Source of the DNA: Rhodocytophaga aerolata
Lineage (GTDB): Bacteria > Bacteroidota > Bacteroidia > Cytophagales > 172606-1
DNA: 64,000 bases
NCBI RefSeq assembly: GCF_030503435.1
Contig: NZ_JAUKPO010000001.1
Span: 248,001-312,000 of the forward strand
Direction: 5' to 3'
Of the stretch, positions 17,611 to 26,186 are shown piece by piece. The notes under the pieces are model-generated. The model searched no databases and was not told the origin of the DNA. It worked only from the letters and a program-made list of their open reading frames with translations. Made by a program: the position numbers and the translations under genes. Every line of letters begins with the position of its first letter. Position 1 is the stretch's first letter.

Positions 17611-18924
17611 TTAGCGTACAGGCTCGGCATACAGATCAAATTCTTCTGCTTCTAGTATTTTTACAGTGGTAAAATCGCCTAACCTGACAAAGTGTTGTGT
17701 TGCATCTAACAGTACTTCGTTATCTACTTCAGGAGAATCAAATTCCGTGCGGCCAATAAAGTAGCCGCCCTCTTTTCGATCGAATAGTACTTTATATGTA
17801 TTACCGATTTTACATTGGTTTAGTTCAAAAGAAATGCCCTCTTGTAAAGCCATTATAGCATCGGCCCGTTCCTGCTTTATTTCCTGAGGAACACTATCTA
17901 TCATGGAATGTGAATGGGTGTTCTCTTCATGTGAATAGGTAAAAATACCCAGGCGGTCGAAGCGCATTTTTTCTACGAAGTTGTACATTTCATCAAAATG
18001 GGCTTCTGTTTCGCCAGGATGTCCGGAGATAAGGGTGGTCCGCAAAGCAATGCCCGGTACTTTTTCGCGGATAGTATCTATCAGCGCTTCTGTTTTCTCA
18101 CGGGTAATCCCCCGGCGCATCAGTTTTAACAGTTCTGAAGATCCGTGTTGTAAGGGCATATCCAGGTATTTACAGATGTTGCTATGTTCCCGCATGACAT
18201 CGAGCACATCCAAGGGGAAACCTGCCGGATAAGCATATTGTAAGCGTATCCATTCTATACCTTCTACATCGGCAAGTCTGGCAAGCAGTTCGGAAAGATT
18301 TCTTCTTTTATACAGATCCAGGCCATAATAGGTTAGATCCTGAGCTATTAATATCAGTTCTTTCGTACCTTTTTTTGCCATATTCTGTGCTTGATGTACC
18401 AATACTTCCATAGGCTGAGAAATATGGCTACCTCGCATCAATGGAATAGCACAGAATGAACAAGGCCGGTCGCAGCCTTCGGCTATTTTGAGATAAGCGT
18501 AATGGGTAGGTGTAGTTATGAGACGCTCGCCAATTAATTCATGTTTGTAATCGGCTTTTAGTGTTTTCAGTAAGCGGGGTAATTCATTGGTACCAAAATA
18601 CGCATCTACAGTGGGTATTTCTTTTTCCAGATCGTCTTTATAGCGGTGCGATAAACAGCCGGTTACATATAACTTATCTATCAGGCCGTTTTCTTTGGCA
18701 TCTGCATAGCGCAAAATAGTATCAATAGACTCTTGCTTGGCATTATCTATAAAACCACATGTATTAACGATTACAATACTGGCATCATCTTTTGCCGACT
18801 CATGGGTAACATTGAATTTGTTAGCTTTCAGCTGCGTGTAAATTGTTTCTGAATCTACCAGGTTCTTGGAACAACCTAGTGTAACAATATTTACTTTATT
18901 TTTCTTTGATCCTTTGGTTTTCAT
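17611..18924 (-). CDS. rimO: Ribosomal protein S12 methylthiotransferase
   Basis: Radical-SAM enzyme of 437 residues that adds a methylthio group to an aspartate of ribosomal protein S12. It has the N-terminal UPF0004 domain (VTLGCSKNLVDSE, VNTCGFIDNAK), the radical-SAM cluster motif CDRPCSFC near residue 150, and a C-terminal TRAM domain. S12-specific RimO rather than tRNA-specific MiaB is indicated by GCSKN at the N terminus and YAYPAGFP. Its position after ftsY is the usual Bacteroidota order. Confidence 0.95.
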   Translation of the reverse strand: MKTKGSKKNKVNIVTLGCSKNLVDSETIYTQLKANKFNVTHESAKDDASIVIVNTCGFIDNAKQESIDTILRYADAKENGLIDKLYVTGCLSHRYKDDLEKEIPTVDAYFGTNELPRLLKTLKADYKHELIGERLITTPTHYAYLKIAEGCDRPCSFCAIPLMRGSHISQPMEVLVHQAQNMAKKGTKELILIAQDLTYYGLDLYKRRNLSELLARLADVEGIEWIRLQYAYPAGFPLDVLDVMREHSNICKYLDMPLQHGSSELLKLMRRGITREKTEALIDTIREKVPGIALRTTLISGHPGETEAHFDEMYNFVEKMRFDRLGIFTYSHEENTHSHSMIDSVPQEIKQERADAIMALQEGISFELNQCKIGNTYKVLFDRKEGGYFIGRTEFDSPEVDNEVLLDATQHFVRLGDFTTVKILEAEEFDLYAEPVR

Positions 18925-18979
18925 TCGTTAGTTAAACACCTCTTCCTTTAAATTAGCTCCTTAACAGGTGCCTAAATTT

Positions 18980-19954
18980 TTACTTCTTCTTAAACAGAGA
19001 ATCTACAAAAGCCTGACGGTTAAAGATCTGCAAATCGTCTACTTTTTCGCCTACACCAATGTATTTCACTGGTATCTTAAACTGGTCGGATATACCAATT
19101 ACTACGCCGCCTTTAGCTGTACCATCTAATTTTGTAATGGCTAGTGCATTTACTTCGGTAGCCCGTGTAAATTCTTTTGCCTGGATAAATGCATTTTGTC
19201 CGGTACTGCCATCTAATACAAGCAATATTTCATGAGGTGCATCCGGAATTACTTTTTGCATAACCCGTTTGATCTTAGATAATTCATTCATCAGGTTCAC
19301 CTTGGTGTGCAAACGGCCGGCTGTATCAATAATGACAATGTCTGCTCCACTATCTACCCCTTGTTTTACGGCATCGTACGCCACAGAAGCCGGGTCTGTA
19401 TTCATGCCATGCGATACGATAGGAACATTTACCCGTTCTGCCCATAATTTTAACTGGTCTACAGCAGCTGCCCGGAAGGTATCAGCTGCGCCTAATACCA
19501 CTTTATTGCCTGCCCGGTGGAATTTAGAAGCTAGCTTACCTATGGTAGTTGTCTTACCTACGCCATTTACGCCCACTACCATAATTACATAGGGTTTAGC
19601 AGCCGTATTGGTGAAGAAGGACTTTATATCCTGGGCATTGTTTTCGGCTAATAGTTTAGTAATTTCTTCTTTCAGCAGTTTATCCAGTTCTGAAGCAGTT
19701 GTATATTTATCCCGGCTTACCCGTTCTTCAATCCGCTTAATTATTTTCAGAGTGGTTTCTACTCCTACATCAGAGGTAATAAGTATGTCTTCCAGTTCAT
19801 CCAGTACTTCGTCGTCCACCTTGGATTTCCCCATGACGGCTTTCCCTAACTTGGAAAAGAAACTGTCTTTGGTTTTTTCCAGTCCTTTGTCTAAAGATTC
19901 TTTGCTTTCTTTATTCTCCTTTGTTTCTTTGGAGAAAAAATCGAATAAGCCCAT
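18980..19954 (-). CDS. ftsY: Signal recognition particle receptor FtsY
   Basis: SRP-receptor GTPase of 324 residues that docks ribosome-SRP complexes at the inner membrane. A short charged N-terminal region is followed by the NG domain: helical N part, then GVNGVGKTTTIGKLASKF (P-loop near 130), DTFRAAAVDQL, DTAGRLHT and TKLDGTAKGG. The acidic A domain is very short, as in other Bacteroidota. It lies between DUF4295 and rimO. Confidence 0.97.
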   Translation of the reverse strand: MGLFDFFSKETKENKESKESLDKGLEKTKDSFFSKLGKAVMGKSKVDDEVLDELEDILITSDVGVETTLKIIKRIEERVSRDKYTTASELDKLLKEEITKLLAENNAQDIKSFFTNTAAKPYVIMVVGVNGVGKTTTIGKLASKFHRAGNKVVLGAADTFRAAAVDQLKLWAERVNVPIVSHGMNTDPASVAYDAVKQGVDSGADIVIIDTAGRLHTKVNLMNELSKIKRVMQKVIPDAPHEILLVLDGSTGQNAFIQAKEFTRATEVNALAITKLDGTAKGGVVIGISDQFKIPVKYIGVGEKVDDLQIFNRQAFVDSLFKKK

Positions 19955-19996
19955 GGCTGATGCAGGTTATAAGGTTTTATTGAATAAGGTGATAAT

Positions 19997-20034
19997 ATAA
20001 TAAAAAAGTCCCTGGTAGGGGACTTTTTTATTAT
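19997..20034. terminator. Hairpin between DUF4295 and ftsY
   Basis: A perfect 16-bp stem (19997-20012 with 20019-20034), 6-base loop, with A6 and T6 in the outer arms, so it reads as a terminator on both strands. It lies between DUF4295 and ftsY in an otherwise co-directional cluster and may attenuate transcription into ftsY-rimO. Confidence 0.75.
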
Positions 20035-20051
20035 AAGTATATAAAATAACA

Positions 20052-20213
20052 CTAGCTATTGGATTTCAATGCACTTTGTACCTGGTCCAAAGGAACCATC
20101 TCTTCCTTAAAGGTGTATGCTCCGGTTTTGTCTGATTTTACAGCTTTAATAATTTTAGCGAAATTTTTACCGCCACCTTCTTTTTTTAATGTTGCAACTA
20201 CTTTCTTTGCCAT
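20052..20213 (-). CDS. DUF4295 small basic protein
   Basis: Protein of 53 residues, MAKKVVATLKKEGGGKNFAK at its start and ending SALKSNS. It is a Bacteroidota-specific family (DUF4295) always found next to rpmG and ftsY, which suggests a ribosome-associated role; the function is unknown. It was identified by translating the minus strand directly. It is 76 bases downstream of rpmG and followed by a strong hairpin. Confidence 0.9.
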   Translation of the reverse strand: MAKKVVATLKKEGGGKNFAKIIKAVKSDKTGAYTFKEEMVPLDQVQSALKSNS

Positions 20214-20289
20214 TTTTTTGTAGAGTTTAATGTCTGAAAAGCAGCATTCTGGTAGTGTTTACACAGCCTATGCTGACTATTCACACAAG

Positions 20290-20472
20290 TTATTTAATTT
20301 CTTTATGAACAGTAACTTTTCTTAAGTAAGGATTAAACTTCTTCAATTCCAAACGTGCTGTTGTGTTTTTTCTGTTCTTGGTAGTAATGTATCTGGACAT
20401 GCCTGGTACGTCAGTAGTTTTCTGTTCGGTACATTCCAGAATCACTTGAATTCTGTTTCCTTTTTTAGCCAT
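20290..20472 (-). CDS. rpmG: 50S ribosomal protein L33
   Basis: Protein of 60 residues matching bacterial L33 over its full length: VILECTEQK near the start, [12 protein letters not shown], and C-terminal [14 protein letters not shown]. It has one cysteine, so it is the zinc-free form. In most Bacteroidota rpmB (L28) lies directly upstream; here the 220 bases upstream contain no L28 gene. Confidence 0.97.
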   Translation of the reverse strand: MAKKGNRIQVILECTEQKTTDVPGMSRYITTKNRKNTTARLELKKFNPYLRKVTVHKEIK

Positions 20473-20732
20473 TATCTTCAGTGAATAGTATTAGTTTCCG
20501 CTAAATTGAATTAAGAGCGCAAAGATAAGTTTTTTTTCTGAAAATTCATATTGGGTATTTATTTTTTTGTTGCAAACTGCTAAGTGTATTCACCCCTCCA
20601 GCAAATACCTATGGAAAGCACCGGCGTGAATAGTCAAAGAAAATACAAGGCCAACTTGAACTCATTGATATATTATTTCAAATCAATCTAGTACATTTGT
20701 CCGTTCCTGTACGCAAGCTTGTAAACAGTTTT

Positions 20733-21293
20733 ATGAAAATACTATTTCCTATTTGTCTGCTCTTAGTATACCTATGCATTGCCTGCAGCGAACAAAAGCC
20801 GGAAGAACAGACTGAGGTTGCTATTTCTGCTGACACTACTGAAAACAGAACAGCTTTTGCCAGTTATAGCTCTAAGTTTCAGAAAATTATAAAATCCGAA
20901 GAGGGCATTATCCGGGGTGTTAATTTTGGCGATGCCTTAGAAGATGTAATTACCAGAGAAGACACCATTCCGCTGGAAGACAGCACTAACTTTGTGAGTT
21001 TTACTGTTGCCCTGGATGACCAGGAAGATGAGATCACGGATGTATTCTATTACTTTGATAAACAAAAGCGGATAAGTGGCTTCCGCCTGGACGTGTACCT
21101 GGACGACAAAGCAGCAGTAGATAGTTTGTACAGAGAGTTTACTACCTATTTTACCGAAAAGTATGGCAGTCCGGTAATTAAGGAGATAAAAACCATTGCC
21201 TGGAACAGTGCAGACAACACAAAGATTGTAATGAAAGATGTAGGAATAAAAGAATCTCCAGGATTGCAGCTTCAAATTGCCCGGCCAAAATAA
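20733..21293 (+). CDS. Hypothetical lipoprotein
   Basis: Predicted lipoprotein of 186 residues; the lipid-bearing cysteine is at 18 (CIACSEQK). The mature protein is acidic, with a stretch GVNFGDALEDVITRED followed by beta-rich sequence with paired aromatic residues (VFYYFDKQKRISGFRLDVYL). This looks like a small alpha/beta domain; I do not recognise the family. The ATG at 20733 is chosen because it starts the signal peptide; an upstream TTG would add 12 polar residues before it. It stands alone, convergent with ilvE. Confidence 0.8.
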   Translation: MKILFPICLLLVYLCIACSEQKPEEQTEVAISADTTENRTAFASYSSKFQKIIKSEEGIIRGVNFGDALEDVITREDTIPLEDSTNFVSFTVALDDQEDEITDVFYYFDKQKRISGFRLDVYLDDKAAVDSLYREFTTYFTEKYGSPVIKEIKTIAWNSADNTKIVMKDVGIKESPGLQLQIARPK

Positions 21294-21323
21294 CCTGAAA
21301 GCAGTCCCAAACAAAAACCATAT

Positions 21324-21378
21324 AACAAACAAACAGCCCTCGCAAGTTTTGAACACTTGCGAGGGCTGTTTGTTTGTT
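21324..21378. terminator. Bidirectional terminator with 24-bp stem
   Basis: An unusually long perfect inverted repeat of 24 bp (21324-21347 with 21355-21378) and a 7-base loop. It lies between the convergent lipoprotein and ilvE genes. Confidence 0.9.
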
Positions 21379-21390
21379 TAAGTAAGTCAA

Positions 21391-22455
21391 TTATACTTTA
21401 TAGATCCAGTTATGAGGGTCTGCAGCTTTGCCAACTTTTATATCATCCAGGGTTTTTAGTACTTTGTTCGAGAACTTCCGTTCAGTTACGGCTGGCAGCG
21501 TATAATCTTTGCCTTCATACCCAATTACCGCTATATGGGCAATAGTAGCTGCTGTGCCAGCTCCAAAAGCTTCCTGCAAGGTGCCGTTATTAACAGCATC
21601 CATTACCTCTTTCACTGCCACTGGGCGTTCTTCTACTTTCATTCCCCAATCTCTGGCCAATCGCAGCACACTATCCCGGGTAATCCCTTTCAGTATAGTA
21701 TCTGCAGCCGGCGGTGTTATTAAGGTGTCATTTATCACAAACATCACATTCATGGTGCCAGACTCTTCAAAATACGCATGTTCTTTAGCATCTGTCCAGA
21801 GCAGTTGGTCGTAGCCATCTTTGTGTGCCAGCTGGGCAGGCAACATAGAGGAAGCATAATTGCCGGCAGCTTTGGCAAAACCCATTCCTCCGGCAGCTGC
21901 ACGGGTATAATGTGTTTCCACACGTACTTTTACCGGAGCAGAGTAGTAAGCTCCTACCGGAGAAGTAAAAATGATAAAAGTATACGTATTAGACGGACGT
22001 ACGCCAATATATTCGTCGGCAGCAAACATATAAGGCCGGATGTAGAGAGAATAGCCTGGTTTTGCCGGAATCCAGTTCTTATCTAAGGCCAGTAATTGGG
22101 TAAGTCCACCCATAAAAACCTCTTCTGGCAACGTAGGCATGCACAAACGCTCGGCAGATTTATTCATCCGCTTCCAGTTTTCCATGGGACGGAATACAAG
22201 TACTTCTCCCTTTTCATTCTTATAGGCTTTTAGTCCTTCAAAAATGGCTTGTCCGTAATGCAAGGCTGATAGGGCCGGGCTGATAGTAATATCGCCGTAG
22301 GGAACAATTTTAAGATCCTGCCAGGTATTGTTTGCATAGGTGGCTACAAACATATGGTCAGAAAAAGTTTTGCCAAACACCAGATTATCAAAATCGCACT
22401 GACTCACTTTTGATGTCTTTACCTGGCTGGTCTGGATGTTCAGAACATCTATCAT
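21391..22455 (-). CDS. ilvE: Branched-chain amino acid aminotransferase
   Basis: PLP-dependent class IV aminotransferase of 354 residues, for the last step of leucine, isoleucine and valine synthesis and the first step of their breakdown. Family features are QAIFEGLKAYKNEKGEVLVFRPMENWKRM, the lysine-containing segment AAGGMGFAKAAGNYA and TPPAADTILKGITRDSVL. The start at 22455 (MIDVLNIQTS) is chosen over an ATG 22 codons upstream, which adds a hydrophobic stretch foreign to the family. Single gene, followed by the 24-bp-stem terminator. Confidence 0.96.
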   Translation of the reverse strand: MIDVLNIQTSQVKTSKVSQCDFDNLVFGKTFSDHMFVATYANNTWQDLKIVPYGDITISPALSALHYGQAIFEGLKAYKNEKGEVLVFRPMENWKRMNKSAERLCMPTLPEEVFMGGLTQLLALDKNWIPAKPGYSLYIRPYMFAADEYIGVRPSNTYTFIIFTSPVGAYYSAPVKVRVETHYTRAAAGGMGFAKAAGNYASSMLPAQLAHKDGYDQLLWTDAKEHAYFEESGTMNVMFVINDTLITPPAADTILKGITRDSVLRLARDWGMKVEERPVAVKEVMDAVNNGTLQEAFGAGTAATIAHIAVIGYEGKDYTLPAVTERKFSNKVLKTLDDIKVGKAADPHNWIYKV

Positions 22456-22564
22456 AGGTATATAAATTAGGTTTTGTAAAAGTAGCAAATATTCAGCTAA
22501 CCCTGTTCGGGCAAGGAGCAATAATTATTCGTGTTCAACCTTGGCACGGGTGTATTAGTCAGGT

Positions 22565-23113
22565 TTATACCCTGGGTTTCCAGGGAATCTCCTCCGCTTG
22601 TAACTCCTGAGTCATCTTCCGGCACAGCACAAAGAGATAATCTGATAGCCTGTTCAGATAGACAATAACCAACTCTGCTACAAACGATTGCTGGCGCAGG
22701 CTGATTGCCAGCCGCTCCGCCCGGCGGCATACACAACGGGCTACATGGCAAAATGAAACGGACTGGTGCCCGCCGGGAAGTATAAAATACCGCAATTCAG
22801 GTAAGCTGGTACTCATATCGTCTATGGCATCTTCCAGCAATTTTACATCAGCCTCCAGTAAGTCGGGTAGTTTTTTCGTTGTTTTGTCCGGATCAGCCGC
22901 TAAAGAAGCGCCAATAGTAAACAGGCGGTCTTGTATCTCTTTCAGAATTTCTCTTCTGCTGGCATTCACTTCCTGGTCTCTGACCAGGCCAATGTAGGAG
23001 TTTAATTCATCTACCGTGCCATATACTTCTATCCGGTCATGCGATTTCAGCACCCGTGTGCCTCCTAATAACGAAGTTTGTCCCTGGTCTCCTGTTTTAG
23101 TATATATTTTCAT
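22565..23113 (-). CDS. Cob(I)yrinic acid a,c-diamide adenosyltransferase, PduO type
   Basis: Trimeric four-helix enzyme of 182 residues that transfers adenosyl from ATP to cobalamin. The ATP-binding N terminus TKTGDQGQTSLLGG is at residues 4-17, followed by VYGTVDELNSYIG. The C-terminal helices contain ARCVCRRAERLA and VYLNRLSDYLFVLCR, diagnostic of the PduO/MMAB class. It lies 109 bases upstream of ilvE on the same strand. No other cobalamin gene is nearby, so it probably supports B12 salvage for adenosylcobalamin enzymes. Confidence 0.96.
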   Translation of the reverse strand: MKIYTKTGDQGQTSLLGGTRVLKSHDRIEVYGTVDELNSYIGLVRDQEVNASRREILKEIQDRLFTIGASLAADPDKTTKKLPDLLEADVKLLEDAIDDMSTSLPELRYFILPGGHQSVSFCHVARCVCRRAERLAISLRQQSFVAELVIVYLNRLSDYLFVLCRKMTQELQAEEIPWKPRV

Positions 23114-23511
23114 GCGCTAATCATTTGTTAACTATACGGTTTAAACCTGCTTGAATGCTGATTACTCATACCGCAAACTGTTTTCCTGCCTTTTGTATTT
23201 TCCGGGCGCAAAAGTTATACATTTTTGAGTTATTTCTATATAGCTCACCGGAATTTATCTACGCTATGGCCAATGTTTGGCAGTAATGGGTTAATAACTT
23301 GCTGGCCTGCCAAATGTTTCACTAGCAACGCCAAAATAACCCGATAACAAGTACCTATTTTAACTTCACAAAGCTCTATTTTATAAGTGAGTACGTCAAA
23401 CTCAGGAAGATATATTGTGGCTGTTAAAAAAACTTGTATATTCATCGGCAGAATTATTAATTTATAATAAATAGTTCTAGAATAGACTACTCTTTTCAAA
23501 CTACCCAACCT
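23114..23511. other. Intergenic region, 398 bases
   Basis: Separates the divergent adenosyltransferase and dioxygenase genes. It contains only a weak minus-strand reading frame (23245-23445) and AT-rich promoter-like sequence. No structured RNA, tRNA or palindrome matching the MarR operator was seen. Confidence 0.6.
23245..23445 (-). CDS. Possible 66-residue orphan protein
   Basis: An ATG-started frame (MNIQVFLTATIYLPEFDVLT at its start) preceded by a purine-rich stretch. It has a plausible hydrophobic/charged alternation and ends in NIGHSVDKFR. I do not recognise it. It could be a real small gene, a decayed fragment or chance. Nothing nearby supports a function. Confidence 0.25.
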   Translation of the reverse strand: MNIQVFLTATIYLPEFDVLTYKIELCEVKIGTCYRVILALLVKHLAGQQVINPLLPNIGHSVDKFR

Positions 23512-24447
23512 ATGGAGAATAGAATACTTGGCTTACACCATGTTACAGCTATTGCCGGCAGTGCCCAAAGGAACCTTGATTTTTATACCCGCATACTTGG
23601 GCTACGGTTTATTAAGAAAACAGTAAATTTTGACGACCCCCATACCTATCATTTCTATTATGGTGATTATTACGGAACCCCAGGCACCATTCTTACTTTT
23701 TTCCCCTGGGAAGGGGCAGCAAGCGGCCGGCGAGGAACAGGCCAGGCTACCGAGGTAGGTTTTTCTGTGCCTGCCGGAAGCCTGGATTTCTGGCTTAACC
23801 GCTTTACAGAGCAGGGTATTATTTACAACAAACCTGCTAAAAAGTTTGAGGAAGAATACTTAACGGTTCTTGATCCGGACGGCCTTAAACTGGAGCTGGT
23901 AGTTTCGTCTACTCCAGACAACCGGATAGGCCATACCACCGATCAGATTACAGATAGGCAGGCCATCAAAGGATTTCATCATGTAACGCTTACCCTGAGC
24001 TCGATTAAACCAACAGCTGATGTTCTTACCGAAATTTTTGGATACAAATTAGTAGCTGAGCATGTAAACCGCTACCGTTTTGCCACCGATGCTATTGAAG
24101 GCGCTGCTATTATTGACCTGGTAGAAGCCGTGGGAGAAAACAGAGGGCAAGTAGCGGTGGGTTCGGTACACCATATTGCCTTCCGGGTAAAAGATGATGC
24201 TACTGAAATGAAATTCCGGGAAATTATTGAGAGGAAAGGTTTTCAGATTACCCCGCAAATAGACCGGAATTACTTTCACTCGCTGTATTTCCGGGAACCA
24301 GGAGGCGTTTTGTTTGAAATTGCTACCGATAACCCCGGTTTTACGGCCGATGAACCCTTGGAAAAACTAGGTACTGAACTAAAATTACCACCACAATACG
24401 AACCTCGCAGAAAAGAAATAGAACAGGCATTGGTTCCACTGACGTAA
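23512..24447 (+). CDS. Ring-cleaving dioxygenase, two VOC domains
   Basis: Cytosolic protein of 311 residues with two glyoxalase/VOC modules at about 6-150 and 155-290. Metal-ligand candidates are GLHHVTAIAG at the first strand, FHHVTLTLSS and VHHIAFRV in the second module, and the closing Glu in GVLFEIATDNPGF. It resembles MhqO/LinE-like dioxygenases, induced in Bacillus by hydroquinones and electrophiles. A hydrolase gene follows 34 bases later, as in the Bacillus mhq pair. Confidence 0.9.
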   Translation: MENRILGLHHVTAIAGSAQRNLDFYTRILGLRFIKKTVNFDDPHTYHFYYGDYYGTPGTILTFFPWEGAASGRRGTGQATEVGFSVPAGSLDFWLNRFTEQGIIYNKPAKKFEEEYLTVLDPDGLKLELVVSSTPDNRIGHTTDQITDRQAIKGFHHVTLTLSSIKPTADVLTEIFGYKLVAEHVNRYRFATDAIEGAAIIDLVEAVGENRGQVAVGSVHHIAFRVKDDATEMKFREIIERKGFQITPQIDRNYFHSLYFREPGGVLFEIATDNPGFTADEPLEKLGTELKLPPQYEPRRKEIEQALVPLT

Positions 24448-24481
24448 CGTAAACTTCTGCATATAAACCCTGAACCTACGA

Positions 24482-25126
24482 ATGAACAAAATTAACATGG
24501 ATTACCTACCTTTAAAACACCGTTTTATTGCTGCTGAAAAACCAGATGGGTATACACTACTGCTGCTGCACGGCACCGGAGGAAACGAAAATGATCTGAT
24601 TCCGCTATCCGAACTGTTTGGAAAAAATGTAAATATCCTGAGTGTGCGGGGCAATGTACTAGAAAATGGGATGCCCAGGTTTTTCCGGCGGGTGGCACTG
24701 GGTGTGTTTGATGAAAAAGATGTAGAATTCCGTACTCATGAATTAGTACACTTTGTAAGATCAACCGCTGTAGAGCAGCAATTTGATGCCCAAAAAGTAA
24801 TTGCTTTAGGATTTTCTAATGGAGCCAATATAGCTGGTGCCTGCCTGATGCTTTATCCCGACCTGCTGGCAGGGGCTATGTTATTGCGGCCAACCAAACC
24901 TCTTTCGCATATACAAGAATTTAAAACAAACCACCAAACACCAGTATTTATCAGCTCTGGTGCCACTGACCCCACCATCCGGGCAGCTGACACAAAAAAA
25001 TATGAAGAACTGTTGCTTGCTAACGGATTTGATGTAACACACGCGTCTATTCCTGCCGGGCATCACCTTACCCAGAAAGATGTGATTCTGGCTGTGGAAT
25101 GGTTCAATAAATATTTTACTACCTAA
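24482..25126 (+). CDS. Alpha/beta hydrolase, MhqD/carboxylesterase-like
   Basis: Cytosolic serine hydrolase of 214 residues. It shows LLLLHGTGGNENDL (oxyanion-hole region), the nucleophile Ser112 in GFSNGA, an Asp in GATDPTIR and a His in PAGHHLTQKD completing the triad. It belongs to the phospholipase/carboxylesterase group and is the second gene of a pair with the dioxygenase, so a role in degrading or detoxifying aromatic or quinone compounds is inferred. An alternative ATG is five codons downstream. A strong terminator follows. Confidence 0.9.
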   Translation: MNKINMDYLPLKHRFIAAEKPDGYTLLLLHGTGGNENDLIPLSELFGKNVNILSVRGNVLENGMPRFFRRVALGVFDEKDVEFRTHELVHFVRSTAVEQQFDAQKVIALGFSNGANIAGACLMLYPDLLAGAMLLRPTKPLSHIQEFKTNHQTPVFISSGATDPTIRAADTKKYEELLLANGFDVTHASIPAGHHLTQKDVILAVEWFNKYFTT

Positions 25127-25130
25127 AAAT

Positions 25131-25183
25131 AAAGCATTATAAAACCCGCAGCAAATGAAAGCTAGCGGGTTTTATAATGCTTT
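25131..25183. terminator. Bidirectional terminator with 19-bp stem
   Basis: A perfect inverted repeat of 19 bp (25131-25149 with 25165-25183), loop 15 bases, between the hydrolase gene and the convergent SDR gene. Confidence 0.88.
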
Positions 25184-25208
25184 TATGCGAAAGATTCTGA
25201 ATGATGCG

Positions 25209-26087
25209 CTACGCATTCACTATTTCGCCGCCATTCGGATGTAGTATTTGCCCGGTCATGTAAGAGGCGTCGTCTGAAGCTAAGAACACAAAACTTGGCC
25301 CTACTTCGGACGGCTGCCCTGGCCTCCCTAAGGGTACGTCTTGTCCGAACTTTGCTACTTGTTCAGCAGTAAAGGTAGCCGGAATCAGCGGAGTCCAGAT
25401 GGGACCTGGGGCTACAGCATTTACACGTATATTTTTCTCTGCCAGGTTTTTAGACAAAGACCGGGTAAATGAATTAATCGCTCCTTTGGTAGAAGAATAA
25501 TCTATCAAGTGCTCACTGCCTCGGTAAGCCGTAACAGAGGTAGTATTAATAATGCTGTCACCGGCCTGTAGATGAGGCATAGCAGCCTTTACAATATGAA
25601 ACATCGACAGAATATTCGTCCGGAATGTGCTTTCCAGATTTTCAGTAGTAATGTCTTCTATATTGTCTTTGGGGTGCTGCTCAGCTGCGTTGTTCACAAC
25701 AATATTTAACTTACCAAAGCTGGCTACTGTTTGCCGTACTATTTCCTGGCAGAAGTCTTCCCGGCCTATGTCACCGGCAATAATGGTACACCTTCTGCCT
25801 TCTTTTTCAACCATAGCCTTTGTTTCCTGGGCATCTTCGTTTTCTTCTTTATACACAATAACTACATCTGCTCCTTCACGGGCAAAATGCACAGCCACTG
25901 ATCGCCCAATGCCACTATCGCCTCCGGTAATAAGTGCTACCTTATTCAATAACTTATCGCTACCTTTATAATTAGGCCGGATTACTTCCGGTTTAGGACT
26001 CATTTGCTGCTCTATACCTGGTTGCTGGTCCTGCTTTTGTGCCGGTACAGCGTCTGGTTTGTTACCTGCTGTTGATTGATTTGCCAT
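25209..26087 (-). CDS. SDR family oxidoreductase, general-stress type
   Basis: Short-chain dehydrogenase of 292 residues. A Gln/Pro-rich N-terminal tail of about 45 residues precedes the Rossmann core with TGGDSGIGR, NNAAEQHP, active-site Ser-Tyr-Lys (NTTSVTAYRG, DYSSTKGA) and PGPIWTPLIP. This tailed layout is that of the YghA/YhdF stress-induced branch. A close paralogue is at 40968-41870. Substrate unknown. Convergent with the hydrolase, upstream of nothing on its own strand. Confidence 0.92.
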   Translation of the reverse strand: MANQSTAGNKPDAVPAQKQDQQPGIEQQMSPKPEVIRPNYKGSDKLLNKVALITGGDSGIGRSVAVHFAREGADVVIVYKEENEDAQETKAMVEKEGRRCTIIAGDIGREDFCQEIVRQTVASFGKLNIVVNNAAEQHPKDNIEDITTENLESTFRTNILSMFHIVKAAMPHLQAGDSIINTTSVTAYRGSEHLIDYSSTKGAINSFTRSLSKNLAEKNIRVNAVAPGPIWTPLIPATFTAEQVAKFGQDVPLGRPGQPSEVGPSFVFLASDDASYMTGQILHPNGGEIVNA

Positions 26088-26186
26088 ATTTCTTCTGTAT
26101 TTAATTTTCTACTTCCCTTCTCAACGTATCTGTGTAAAAGGAGTTGAGTATTACTGTAGAAAAATAGAAGAAATACCAGTTGCCGG

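Noticed and set aside
23430-23450. TTGTATAT half-site upstream of the dioxygenase gene
   Set aside because: No matching second half or second palindrome at 15 bp; not a MarR composite operator.
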